A stretch of DNA of 64,000 nucleotides from Glutamicibacter sp. JC586 (lineage in GTDB: Bacteria; Actinomycetota; Actinomycetes; Actinomycetales; Micrococcaceae): assembly GCF_009805585.1 (NCBI RefSeq), contig NZ_VHIN01000010.1, positions 248,001 to 312,000 on the forward strand. Reading direction: 5' to 3'. A program made the translations under genes and the position numbers. Under the pieces are notes generated by a model. It was not told where the DNA came from, did not search any database, and saw nothing but the letters and a program-made list of their open reading frames with translations. Positions within the stretch are counted from its first letter, which is position 1; every line of letters begins with the position of its first letter. Positions 46,427 to 54,887 of this stretch are shown in pieces.

Positions 46427-46481
46427 AGAAGAACCGATCCGCACAGGCGTTACCTCCTTGGCCTGCCGGATCGGTTCTTCT
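46427..46481 (+). terminator. hairpin terminator of the acidic small gene
   Basis: AGAAGAACCGATCCG (46427-46441) pairs perfectly with CGGATCGGTTCTTCT (46467-46481), with inner CAGGC/GCCTG pairing. It is followed by CTTTAA. Confidence 0.82.
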
Positions 46482-46633
46482 CTTTAACCTGACGCCCTGA
46501 GGCTCGGCACCCGAGCACGACCAGAAGCTCACCGGACGTCGTTGTTTCGCATTTAGCAGATTTACCGTCGCTTCTCCTACCGTCATGACGCGTTGCCATA
46601 TTCTGATGGTGAAGACCTCCTGCCCCTCCACCC

Positions 46634-46647
46634 CGTCAGCGCTGACG
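46634..46647 (+). promoter_or_regulatory. perfect 14-bp palindrome before the aldo/keto reductase
   Basis: CGTCAGC-GCTGACG is a perfect palindrome 19 bp upstream of the GTG start, and a further GCTGACAG half-site follows. It may be an operator; no regulator gene is adjacent. Confidence 0.4.
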
Positions 46648-46665
46648 CTGACAGAAAGGTGCCTC

Positions 46666-47727
46666 GTGGAATACGAACGAATCCCAGCCGTCAATGAACT
46701 ACACCGTCCCTACACTGCAGCAGCTGACAGGTACGAACACTACGGATATCGCCGAGTCGGCGAATCAGGTCTCCGCCTTCCACCACTGTCTCTAGGTTTA
46801 TGGTGGAATTTCGGTGACAACCGACCTTTTGATTCGCAGCGCGAAATTCTCCGTCACGCCTTTGACCACGGCATCAATCACTTTGATCTTGCCAATAACT
46901 ATGGTCCTCCCGCTGGCTCTGCGGAAGAGAACTTCGGACGCATGATGCGCAAGGACTTCAAGCCTTATCGCAACGAACTGGTGATCTCATCCAAGGCCGG
47001 CTACAACATGTGGCCAGGCCCCTACGGAACTTTCGGATCACGCAAGTACCTACTAGCTTCGTGCGACGCCTCGCTTGAGAAGATGGGCCTTGACTACGTT
47101 GATATCTTCTACTCCCACCGTTTTGACCCAGACACTCCCCTCGAAGAGACCATCGGCGCACTAGACACCTTGGTTCGTCAGGGCAAAGCCACCTACGTTG
47201 GCATTTCTTCATACTCGGCAGAGCGGACCTCTCAGGCCAAGGCCATAGCGAATGATTTGGGAACACCGCTAGTGATTCACCAGCCTTCCTACAACATTCT
47301 CAATCCATGGGTTGAGCACGGATTGTTAGAGACACTGAAGCAAGAAAACATGGGCACGATTGCTTTCACTCCGCTGGCTCAAGGATTGTTGACCGACAAA
47401 TACCTGGACACCACTGATGTACAGCGACAGGGCGGGCGCCGGTCATTGGAGAGCCAACTGACCGATGAAAACCTCACCAAGGTTCGCCGCCTTAACGAGA
47501 TTGCCCAGCAGCGCGGACAGTCTCTAGCGCAAATGGCCTTGGCGTGGTTGTTACGTGACGGGGCAGCAACCTCTGTGCTGATTGGTGCGTCCTCAACCAA
47601 GCAGCTCGATGAGAATTTGGGAGCACTGAAGAATCTAGAATTTACTGATGCTGAGCTTTCCAGCATTGCGGAAATTGCTCAGGGTGATGCCGGTATTGAC
47701 TGGTGGCGTGCTTCGGCTATCAGCTAG
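46666..47727 (+). CDS. aldo/keto reductase (YghZ-like)
   Basis: A 353-residue NADPH-dependent aldo/keto reductase. The catalytic Tyr is in NNYGPPAGSAEENFG, the Lys in ISSKAGYNMWPG and the His in YSHRFDPDTPLEETIGAL; RSLE and SVLIGASSTKQLDENL give the cofactor end. It is close to E. coli YghZ, an L-glyceraldehyde-3-phosphate and methylglyoxal reductase, so a detoxification role is likely. The start is GTG 46666, with AAAGGTG 5 nt upstream, rather than ATG 46585. Confidence 0.88.
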   Translation: MEYERIPAVNELHRPYTAAADRYEHYGYRRVGESGLRLPPLSLGLWWNFGDNRPFDSQREILRHAFDHGINHFDLANNYGPPAGSAEENFGRMMRKDFKPYRNELVISSKAGYNMWPGPYGTFGSRKYLLASCDASLEKMGLDYVDIFYSHRFDPDTPLEETIGALDTLVRQGKATYVGISSYSAERTSQAKAIANDLGTPLVIHQPSYNILNPWVEHGLLETLKQENMGTIAFTPLAQGLLTDKYLDTTDVQRQGGRRSLESQLTDENLTKVRRLNEIAQQRGQSLAQMALAWLLRDGAATSVLIGASSTKQLDENLGALKNLEFTDAELSSIAEIAQGDAGIDWWRASAIS

Positions 47728-47996
47728 CACAGCGTTCAGAACATCCCTAGCGACAGCGTCGTGGTCCGTGTCTTCCGCTAAATATTTAGCCGGCCACGGC
47801 CAACGCTGTTGCTGAAGATGCAATGTTGAGTTCAAGGACTGATCATTGCTTCTTCATACTGGATCGATCAGCACTCCGCAGATAAGCTCGGGGTAGACGT
47901 GTAATGAAGTGAATTACATTCATTTATTAGCGTAGGTTCGGTAATCTCTAGTTACAGGCCTACGCCAACTATTCTGCACAAACGACAGGAGCATTG
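47728..47996. other. intergenic region before the succinate-semialdehyde dehydrogenase
   Basis: This 269-bp region holds the inverted repeat TGTAAT-7 nt-ATTACA (47900-47918), overlapping AATGAA/TTCATT, and the AGGAG ribosome site of the next gene. No other gene is seen. Confidence 0.35.
47900..47918 (+). promoter_or_regulatory. TGTAAT-N7-ATTACA inverted repeat
   Basis: A 6-bp inverted repeat with a 7-nt centre lies 79 bp upstream of the dehydrogenase start. The size fits a GntR/FadR-like dimer site. No regulator lies beside it. Confidence 0.35.
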
Positions 47997-49379
47997 ATGA
48001 GCGCCCCAACCTACAAGGTCTTGAACCCCGCCAACGGTGAAGTTGTTGAGGAATTCGACGCGGCCACCGATGAGCAAGTTGAGCAGGCACTTGCTGCCGC
48101 CCAGTCTGCCTATGAAGACTGGCAGAATGTTGACATCAACGAGCGCGCCAAGATTGTTTCAAAGGTTGGCGCACTGTTCGCCGAGCGTGCCGATGAGCTT
48201 GGCAAGATCATGACTATTGAAATGGGCAAGCCACTCTCTGAAGCAGTCGGCGAAGCTCAGTTCTGCCAAGAAATCTTTGAATATTTCGCCACTCAAGGCC
48301 CAACTTTGGCAGCGAATCAGGAGATCAAGTCATTCTCCGGTGGCAAGGCTGTAGTTCAAAAACTTCCAGTTGGTCCACTACTGGGCATCATGCCATGGAA
48401 CTTCCCGCTGTACCAGGTAGCCCGCTTCGCGGCTCCTAACCTGATGCTAGGTAACACCATCATCCTCAAGCACGCTGAGTCCTGCCCTCGCTCGGCCCTG
48501 GCCATCCAGGAAATCATGGATGAAGCCGGCGTTCTTGCAGGCGTGTACAACAACGTCTTCGCAACCCATGATCAGATTTCCACCATCATTGCTGACTCCC
48601 GTATTCAGGGTGTCTCCCTAACCGGTTCCGAACGAGCTGGCGCCATCATTGGCGAGCAGGCCGGACGTAACTTGAAGAAGGCAGTACTGGAACTGGGCGG
48701 TTCGGACCCATTCGTGGTTCTGGATTCGGACAACGTGTCAGAAATCGTTGATACCGCGTGGGGCTACCGCATTGATAACACTGGTCAGGCCTGCAACTCG
48801 AATAAGCGCATGATTGTCATGGACGATATCTATGATGAGTTTGTTTCTGAACTAACCAAGCGCGCAAAAGGCCTGAAGCCGGGTGACCCACTTGAGGAGG
48901 CTGAAGGAACCTTCGCGCCGCTGTCCTCCCGTAAGGCAGCTGAGTCGTTGCACGAGCAGGTCCAGGATGCTGTTTCCAAGGGCGCAACCTTGCACGCAGG
49001 TGGTGTCCTGCACGATGGCCCTTCGGCGTACTACTCCCCTGCAGTGCTCACCGGAATCACCAAGGACATGCGCGCCTACTACGAAGAGCTCTTCGGTCCA
49101 GTGGCTGTGGTCTACAAGGTCAGCAGCGACGAAGAAGCAGCAGAACTGGCCAACGACACCATCTACGGCCTAGGCGGCTCGGTCCACTCCACCGACGTAG
49201 AGCGTGCCACCAAGGTGGCTCAGAAACTACAGTCCGGCATGGCCAACGTGAACGTTGCCAGCGCCGAGGGCGCAGAAATGCCATTCGGCGGCGTGAAGCG
49301 CTCCGGCTTTGGCCGCGAACTAGGCCCGCTGGGTATGGATGAGTTTGTGAACAAACGCCTGTTCTACATCGGCGAGTAG
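47997..49379 (+). CDS. NAD(P)-dependent succinate-semialdehyde dehydrogenase-like aldehyde dehydrogenase
   Basis: A 460-residue aldehyde dehydrogenase. The catalytic Cys is in NTGQACNSNKR, the general-base Glu in ELGGSDPFVVL, and the cofactor loop is GIMPWNFPLYQV with later SLTGSERAGA. Its length of about 460 residues and the sequence order fit the SSADH-type group that finishes gamma-aminobutyrate breakdown. AGGAG lies 5 nt before the ATG (a TTG one codon earlier is not preferred). No gabT-like aminotransferase adjoins it, so the substrate is only probable. Confidence 0.88.
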   Translation: MSAPTYKVLNPANGEVVEEFDAATDEQVEQALAAAQSAYEDWQNVDINERAKIVSKVGALFAERADELGKIMTIEMGKPLSEAVGEAQFCQEIFEYFATQGPTLAANQEIKSFSGGKAVVQKLPVGPLLGIMPWNFPLYQVARFAAPNLMLGNTIILKHAESCPRSALAIQEIMDEAGVLAGVYNNVFATHDQISTIIADSRIQGVSLTGSERAGAIIGEQAGRNLKKAVLELGGSDPFVVLDSDNVSEIVDTAWGYRIDNTGQACNSNKRMIVMDDIYDEFVSELTKRAKGLKPGDPLEEAEGTFAPLSSRKAAESLHEQVQDAVSKGATLHAGGVLHDGPSAYYSPAVLTGITKDMRAYYEELFGPVAVVYKVSSDEEAAELANDTIYGLGGSVHSTDVERATKVAQKLQSGMANVNVASAEGAEMPFGGVKRSGFGRELGPLGMDEFVNKRLFYIGE

Positions 49380-49411
49380 CCGCTTCGAGCATCAAAGCTA
49401 AATCGCTAAAG

Positions 49412-49449
49412 GCCAAAGGGTGAACCAGTTAGAGGGTTCACCCTTTGGC
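49412..49449. terminator. bidirectional hairpin terminator
   Basis: GCCAAAGGGTGAACC (49412-49426) pairs with GGTTCACCCTTTGGC (49435-49449). It lies between the dehydrogenase and the HTTM remnant. Confidence 0.85.
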
Positions 49450-49558
49450 GTCTGCATGGTCATCAAACTGTGGTCGAAGCTTGCTTCGATTCAACCTCTT
49501 CGTCTTCGACCGATTCGTCAAAAGGCTCGGGCGATCTTTTAAACGGAGAAATAGCCTT

Positions 49559-50302
49559 TCAACGAGACGCGAGCCAAGTCCTAATCGTTATCCACGTGGC
49601 GATAGAGACAAGCACGGCATCAGCTGATGCCATGATGCCCGAGAAGAAAGGTAGCCTCATGACGATTGCGATTCCAATGGGCATGCCTAGAATCAGCACC
49701 AACGCAATGCGTCGGCTGATCTTGTTGAATAACATGGACGGGAATGCAATCTGGGCGACCACTGTCACGTAAGTTATCAGTGAGACGACCCAAGAATCCA
49801 TGGTTATCAGGTTGCTAAGCCAAGGAAAAATTCCATAGGCCTCCGAACTCACGGGGTAGTACATGGCCGTCCCGTTTTGACAAAGGTTGCCCTGGACCTT
49901 GTATAGTCCGGCTTCTAAATACACTTGGCATAGCTGCGCAACAACGAGACATAGAACCACGTTATGAAGAACCGTGACTACTTCGAATTCGCGCTTCTTC
50001 TTACCACTGCGCTTTCGCAACCAGGAGTCGACGGACCAGCTTCTTGAGAGATCGGCAAAGATCATATAGATCAGCATGATCCTGATGAAGTAGTTTCCTC
50101 CATCAGAGACTGGCGTATTTTGAGCATTGATCGCTGTATAAAAAATGAAAAACAGCGGAGTGACGATTCGAGTCTGCCATCCAGCTACGAATAGGATCGA
50201 CAGCAGTATTGCCCCCACGTACCAAACGGCAAATAGCCCACCCCACCGATGGTTGGGAGCCAGCATCAAGGATTGCGCGAAGGACGATCCACCAGGAAGC
50301 AT
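49559..50302 (-). pseudogene. 5'-truncated HTTM-domain membrane protein
   Basis: A 247-residue frame matching the middle and C-terminal part of HTTM proteins (horizontally transferred transmembrane domain, related to vitamin-K gamma-carboxylase). The sequence begins at GMLPGGSS, which in the family follows a first helix of about 60 to 80 residues, so the 5' end is missing. The gammacarboxylase-like segment with DGGNYFIRIMLIYMIF and RSWSVDSW is intact. The A/T share looks higher than in neighbours. Beyond the TGA the frame stays open and encodes an acidic stretch, so the stop may itself be premature. The face-to-face LuxR fragment supports a deletion scar. Confidence 0.55.
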
Positions 50303-50310
50303 TCCGCGAA

Positions 50311-50520
50311 TCGGGTGATCGCGACTGTGGTCTTGTGCGTTTAGTAGTCGCAGGCCTGACTAACGCGCAAATATCGCGTATGGCTCACATTTCTGAAGGA
50401 TCGGTCAAGCTTCATCTGACCCGTGTCATGGACGGGCTCAACGTTCCCAACCGAGTCCAGTTAGCCGTCATCGCAGCTGAATCCGGGCTCGTAACTTCGG
50501 CGGATCCGAAACTTAGCTAA
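50311..50520 (+). pseudogene. 3' fragment of a LuxR/NarL-type response regulator
   Basis: This frame encodes only the DNA-binding end of a NarL-type regulator: GDRDCGLVRLVVAGLTNAQISRM then SVKLHLTRVMDGLNVPNRVQLAVIA, the full helix-turn-helix. The receiver domain is missing, and upstream the frame runs into antisense of the HTTM gene. Together with the truncated HTTM gene this marks a deletion or rearrangement joint near 50310. It has no start of its own. Its stop overlaps the stop of the SH3b gene. Confidence 0.6.
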
Positions 50521-51251
50521 TAAACAGTCCGCAATTGGCTAGCGGGAACCCACATCTGATCGCCATCACGGTCGATCTGACGCCATGCCCCCTGACGGGC
50601 AACAATAACCACCGCGGTGTCAGCAGGAAGAATGCGCACCAGTGAGTAATGGTCGCCAGGACCTCGACGTGCGTTGAGTCGAATGGTGGTCAATGCACGC
50701 TGATTAGGTACAGCAATCAGTCCCCCACGTGCAGGGCGGGCAGGGATCTCTTGCAGATACATGCTCGGTACCCAGCCCATCAGCTTGCCTGCCTGGACCT
50801 GGGACCACAGTCCCTGCTGGAGTATTGAACGAACTTTACTGCCCTGGTCGATGACCTTCAGTACCGGGTATCCGGTGCCGCTGCCCTTACGGAGGTTCAA
50901 GGTCGCGGTGGTGACGTGGGTTGCTTCAATCAGTGAGTAACGAGAAAGTACAGGTTCAGAGTAATCATCGTCGTCTTCATCCTCAGCGACTACAGGCTTA
51001 TCAAAGACAGTAGGAATTGGCTCAAGATAAATATTAGGTAACCAACCGTAAATTCCGTTAACAAAGACATGGGCCCAAGAGCCAATGACTTCAATCAAGG
51101 CCAGCTCGGTCAGCTCAGCGAGATTACTTTGCACAACGTAATGCCGTCCGGCACCCTTGCGCAGTTTCAGCGAGGCAGTCGTCCGATGGGTTAACGTTAC
51201 TGACGACGTCAAAGCCGACTTATTCGGTAAGCCCACTGGGTTCACAACCAC
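50517..51251 (-). CDS. triple SH3b-domain protein without signal peptide
   Basis: A 244-residue protein of three bacterial SH3 domains at about 20-75, 110-165 and 188-242, each with the pattern T-x-x-LNLR-xG-G-xx-YxxxxxL and a W-x-x-V/I-G-W-V/LP ending. SH3b domains usually bind peptidoglycan or tune surface enzymes. No signal peptide, membrane segment or catalytic domain is visible, so it may be the C-terminal part of a larger protein or act with a partner. A GAGGTG site lies ahead of a GTG at 51245 or 51251. The ferritin terminator ends only about 10 bp upstream. An acidic linker (EDEDDDD, about 91-97) joins domains 1 and 2. Confidence 0.7.
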   Translation of the reverse strand: MVVNPVGLPNKSALTSSVTLTHRTTASLKLRKGAGRHYVVQSNLAELTELALIEVIGSWAHVFVNGIYGWLPNIYLEPIPTVFDKPVVAEDEDDDDYSEPVLSRYSLIEATHVTTATLNLRKGSGTGYPVLKVIDQGSKVRSILQQGLWSQVQAGKLMGWVPSMYLQEIPARPARGGLIAVPNQRALTTIRLNARRGPGDHYSLVRILPADTAVVIVARQGAWRQIDRDGDQMWVPASQLRTVY

Positions 51252-51260
51252 CTCAAATAA

Positions 51261-51299
51261 AAACTTAGGGAAGCAACCGTTGGTTGCTTCCCTAAGTTT
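51261..51299 (-). terminator. ferritin terminator directly before the SH3b gene
   Basis: An 18-bp perfect stem (51261-51278 and 51282-51299) with a 3-nt loop is followed on the minus strand by TTTTTATTT. It lies 36 bp past ferritin and ends 10 bp before the SH3b gene start. Confidence 0.9.
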
Positions 51300-51334
51300 A
51301 TTCCATTTTTAGAAGATGCGTGCTTCTTAGACGA

Positions 51335-51835
51335 TTAGTCGTCCGATGAACGCGAGCCGAGCTCAGCGTCCAGACGCAATAGACCACTGCCATCGTTACC
51401 GATGAGCTTCACGCGATCCAGAATTTCAGAGACAGTGGCCTCTTCTTCAATCTGCTCGTCGATGAACCAGTGCAACAGCGGAAGGGAATCAATATCCCCT
51501 TCGGTCTGAGCCAAACGGTACAACTCACGAATTGCTTCGGAGACCTTCTGCTCATGAGCCAGCGAAGCTGCAAAAGCATCAGCGACACTCTTGATATTCA
51601 GTTCTGGTGCTGGCTGCTCACCAATCTTTGGGTGTGCCGAGCGGTCGGTCATGTGGGTAATGAACTTTTCAGCGTGAACGACTTCTTCGCCAGCCTGGGC
51701 GCGGAACCATCCAGCAATACCTGGAAGGCTCTTGACGTCCATTTCAACTGCCAGCTGACGATAGACCGTGGCTGCGGTGAGTTCGAGGGTTACCTGAGTG
51801 CTGAAGGCTTCTGCCAGTTTTCCTGTAAGTTCCAT
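51335..51835 (-). CDS. ferritin
   Basis: A 166-residue non-haem ferritin. The four-helix pattern and ferroxidase residues are in ELTAATVYRQLAVEMD, GEEVVHAEKFITHMTDR and HEQKVSEAIRELY plus LHWFIDEQIEEEATV. It would store iron as a mineral inside a 24-subunit shell and limit oxidative damage. The start at 51835 is a plain ATG with a weak ribosome site. A DtxR/IdeR-type box lies about 116 bp upstream, at the place where IdeR activates ferritin genes in mycobacteria. Low conservation of cysteine-free surfaces cannot be judged. The gene is on the same strand as tex, which ends 145 bp away. Confidence 0.9.
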   Translation of the reverse strand: MELTGKLAEAFSTQVTLELTAATVYRQLAVEMDVKSLPGIAGWFRAQAGEEVVHAEKFITHMTDRSAHPKIGEQPAPELNIKSVADAFAASLAHEQKVSEAIRELYRLAQTEGDIDSLPLLHWFIDEQIEEEATVSEILDRVKLIGNDGSGLLRLDAELGSRSSDD

Positions 51836-51950
51836 GTCTTTAGACTAGGATGTTTTTCCCGTCTTGTCACCGAAGTTTGTGCTCACTTAGTCAAACCCGA
51901 ATTAGGGAATCATCCCACGTTGCGAGCAAGTTATTGTAGCCGACACTAAG

Positions 51951-51969
51951 AAAGGTTAGGTAAACCGAA
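51951..51969 (-). promoter_or_regulatory. DtxR/IdeR-type iron box upstream of ferritin
   Basis: AAAGGTTAGGTAAACCGAA agrees with TTAGGTTAGGCTAACCTAA at 14 of 19 positions. It lies 116 bp upstream of the ferritin ATG and 11 bp past the tex stop. In mycobacteria IdeR binds at a similar distance and activates ferritin; activation here is inferred. Confidence 0.55.
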
Positions 51970-51979
51970 CTGGTCAGAA

Positions 51980-54400
51980 CTACCTGCTCAACCCAGCTCT
52001 GCGCAATGCCTCTGCCATGGCAGTATTCCCCGAGGAAGCTGGTCGAGAGTCTTGCCCACCCGGCTTTCGGTTGTGTTGCCCGCCGCGTTGCTGAGCGTTG
52101 CGTGGAGAACGCGAAGTGTTGGAGGTACTACCCCGCTCGCGCTGGCCACCGCCCTTGGTTGGATCTGTTGCACCGGGTAGTTCATCATCCAGGCGCAAGG
52201 TCAACGAAATGCGCTTGCGCGCGGTATCGACTTCCAACACCTTGACCTTAACGATTTGTCCCGAGCTCACCACCTCGCGAGGATCCGAGATGAATTTGTT
52301 GCTCATCGCTGAGACGTGGATGAGGCCGTCTTGATGGACACCCAAATCAACGAAGGCACCAAAGGCAGCCACATTGGATACCGTGCCTTCAAGAATCATG
52401 CCCGGTTTGACGTCGCTGATGGTCTCGACGCCTTCCTTCAGCGCGGCTGTCACAAATTCACCACGTGGGTCGCGGGCCGGGCGGCGAAGTTCAGAGATTA
52501 CGTCTCGAATAGTTGGTTCGCCGAATTGTTCGGTAACAAAGTCCTGAACCTTTAGCTCTTCTAGACGGCGGCCTTGCGCTTCGGCGCTGTTCTGCAATTT
52601 CTTGGCCAAGTCATATGCTTCGGGGTGCACCGATGAAGCATCCAATTTCTCTTTACCGCCGGTAATGCGCAGGAAGCCCGCGCACTGTTCATAGGCCTTG
52701 GCACCAAGCCGTGGAACTTTGAGTAGATCCTTGCGAGTAGCGAAAGGACCATTGGCATTTCGATGATCAACAATGTTCCGGCTGAGCAATGGGCCAACGC
52801 CGGCCACACGGGCAAGCAACGCGGGGGACGCAGTATTAACGTCAACACCGACAGCGTTCACACAGTCTTCAACCACGGCATCCAACGCGCGGTCCAGCTT
52901 CGAAGCGGTGACATCGTGCTGGTACTGTCCTACACCAATTGATTTCGGATCAATCTTCACCAGCTCTGCTAGTGGATCTTGAAGTCGGCGGGCAATAGAC
53001 ACCGCACCACGCAGTGATACGTCCATATCTGGTAGTTCTTGGCTGGCTAGTTCTGAAGCGGAGTACACCGACGCGCCTGCCTCGGAAACGATAACCTTGC
53101 TCATCGTCTTTTCACCTACCGCCTTGATCACTTCCGCGGCCAAGCGATCGGTCTCTCGACCAGCAGTTCCGTTACCCACCGCAATCAATGTTGTTTCATG
53201 CTTCTTGGCCAGCTGAACCAGGGTGGCCAAGGCTTCGTTCCACTTCTTCGCAGGAGCGTGGGGATAGATAGTGGCGGTTTCAACGGACTTACCGGTGAGG
53301 TCTACAACGGCAACTTTCACACCAGTACGAAGCCCTGGGTCTAGGCCCAGCACGGCCTTGTTTCCCGCCGGAGCCGCCAGCAATACGTCACGCAGGTTGG
53401 CAGCGAAGATCTTCACTGACTCATCTTCAGCGGCGTCGAAAAGTCGTGAACGAAGATCTGATTCAAAGCGGGTGAGCAGTCGGGCCTTCCATGCCAATCT
53501 TACGGTCTGAGAAATCCATGAGGCGGCGGCAGCACCGGAAGGAACGTTCAGCCCCAAAGAAGCGCTGATGGCGTTCTCATAGCTTTGGCGGGCCTGGGCT
53601 AGTGCCTCCTCATCGCGAGGATCAGCTTCGGCTAGTTGCAGGTTCAACACACCTTCGCGCTCACCGCGTAGCAGTGCCAGTACTCGGTGTGAGGGCAATC
53701 GATCCAAGTTTGCGACATAGTCCAGGTAGTCCGAGTACTTACCTTGGCCCTCGGTGCTGGCCGTCGATGAGACGCTGGCAGAGATCTTGCCGCTCTTCCA
53801 CAGACGCTCGCGCAGCTCACCAGCCAGGGCAACGTCTTGAGAAACACGTTCAGTAACGATGGAGCGGGCACCGGAAAGTACGTCGGCTTCAGTGCCGAAT
53901 CCGGCTTCGGTGTTCAAGTACTCTGTTGCAGCCGACTGTGGGTCAGTGGAGGGAGAAGACAGCAACAGATCTGCCAGAGGCTCCAAGCCTGCTTCGCGAG
54001 CAATCTGTGCCTTGGTCCGGCGCTTGGACTTGAATGGAAGGTAGATGTCTTCCAACTCAGCCTTGGTAGTAGCCGTGGCAATAGCGTCAACTAGGTCATT
54101 GGTAAGCTTGCCGGCCTCGGCAATGGCATCACGAACGACCACACGACGCTCTTCAAGTTCGCGCAGGTAACGTAGGCGTTCTTCAAGTAAACGTAGCTGG
54201 CTGTCACTGAGTGTTCCGGTAACTTCTTTTCGGTAACGAGCAATAAACGGAACAGTTGATCCCGAGTCCAGTAGTTCTACTGCCGCTTTGACTTGCCACG
54301 TGGCAACCGTGGATTCGGTGGATAGTTCCTTGGCCAGTTGAGCGATAATTCGCTGTTGCACGGCCGGGTCATTTGCGTTGTTCTTCTGCTCGCTACTCAC
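51980..54400 (-). CDS. tex: Tex-family RNA-binding protein with S1 domain
   Basis: An 806-residue Tex/YhgF protein. The order is an N-terminal helical region, a YqgF-like RNase-H-fold domain (VLGLDPGLRTGVKVAVVDL), a helix-hairpin-helix (VAGVGPLLSRNIVDHR) and a C-terminal S1 RNA-binding domain (GMILEGTVSNVAAFGAFVDLGVHQDGLIHVS). The tail after the S1 domain (about 60 residues) is Gly/Arg/Ser-rich. Tex affects transcription and virulence genes in other bacteria and binds nucleic acid in the cytosol. The start is a GTG. The full length and all blocks mark it as intact. Confidence 0.93.
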   Translation of the reverse strand: MSSEQKNNANDPAVQQRIIAQLAKELSTESTVATWQVKAAVELLDSGSTVPFIARYRKEVTGTLSDSQLRLLEERLRYLRELEERRVVVRDAIAEAGKLTNDLVDAIATATTKAELEDIYLPFKSKRRTKAQIAREAGLEPLADLLLSSPSTDPQSAATEYLNTEAGFGTEADVLSGARSIVTERVSQDVALAGELRERLWKSGKISASVSSTASTEGQGKYSDYLDYVANLDRLPSHRVLALLRGEREGVLNLQLAEADPRDEEALAQARQSYENAISASLGLNVPSGAAAASWISQTVRLAWKARLLTRFESDLRSRLFDAAEDESVKIFAANLRDVLLAAPAGNKAVLGLDPGLRTGVKVAVVDLTGKSVETATIYPHAPAKKWNEALATLVQLAKKHETTLIAVGNGTAGRETDRLAAEVIKAVGEKTMSKVIVSEAGASVYSASELASQELPDMDVSLRGAVSIARRLQDPLAELVKIDPKSIGVGQYQHDVTASKLDRALDAVVEDCVNAVGVDVNTASPALLARVAGVGPLLSRNIVDHRNANGPFATRKDLLKVPRLGAKAYEQCAGFLRITGGKEKLDASSVHPEAYDLAKKLQNSAEAQGRRLEELKVQDFVTEQFGEPTIRDVISELRRPARDPRGEFVTAALKEGVETISDVKPGMILEGTVSNVAAFGAFVDLGVHQDGLIHVSAMSNKFISDPREVVSSGQIVKVKVLEVDTARKRISLTLRLDDELPGATDPTKGGGQRERGSTSNTSRSPRNAQQRGGQHNRKPGGQDSRPASSGNTAMAEALRRAGLSR

Positions 54401-54493
54401 CGATCCATTGTGTCTTAACGGCCTGTGAGTTCAGATGATCGACTCGGCCAGCATACAGCTGAAATTCATTATCGATGACTAAGATTTACTTCT

Positions 54494-54853
54494 ATGGGGA
54501 AAGTGAAAGTCCGTAAGATGGCAGCATTGTTTGCCATGACATCAGTAGTCATATTCAGTGCCGGTTGTTCCGTTGTTGAAGACACCGCATCGCGTGCAAC
54601 AGATCAACTCACTGATGCGGCTAGTAAAGAACTTGTACGTCAGGCCTGTGCGCCCGTTCAGGACGGCAGCATTGACGCCGGTGAATTGAAAGTGCTCTCT
54701 TCAATCGTTGGTTCCGTTGAAGGTGGCGGATTACCCAATGAGATGGTCAACGTCCTCAATGAGCTTGCCGATTCCGGCGACAAAGCTCCAGCGGCACTGC
54801 AAGAACGTCTAAAAACTTCCTGCGATAACGCTACTGCGCAGAGCGAACAATAA
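54494..54853 (+). CDS. small secreted lipoprotein
   Basis: A 119-residue lipoprotein with a basic N-region (MGKVKVRKM), a hydrophobic stretch and lipobox FSAGC (Cys25), then a helical domain with Cys52 and a second Cys near the end that may pair. Its family is not recognised. There is no Shine-Dalgarno and a TAAGAT -10 element sits about 13 bp before the ATG, so the transcript may be leaderless. An internal Met at residue 9 would lose the positive N-region, so the first ATG is preferred. It is divergent from tex. Confidence 0.7.
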   Translation: MGKVKVRKMAALFAMTSVVIFSAGCSVVEDTASRATDQLTDAASKELVRQACAPVQDGSIDAGELKVLSSIVGSVEGGGLPNEMVNVLNELADSGDKAPAALQERLKTSCDNATAQSEQ

Positions 54854-54887
54854 TTTTTGGCCCATGACCCTGTTTTAGACTTCTGTC

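Larger units (their letters stand above)
46332..46665. other. intergenic region holding a terminator and an operator-like palindrome
   Basis: This 334-bp stretch holds the terminator at 46427-46481, then about 180 bp of leader for the aldo/keto reductase with the palindrome CGTCAGC-GCTGACG (46634-46647). A reading frame that extends the reductase upstream to 46585 is not supported by a ribosome site. Confidence 0.4.
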
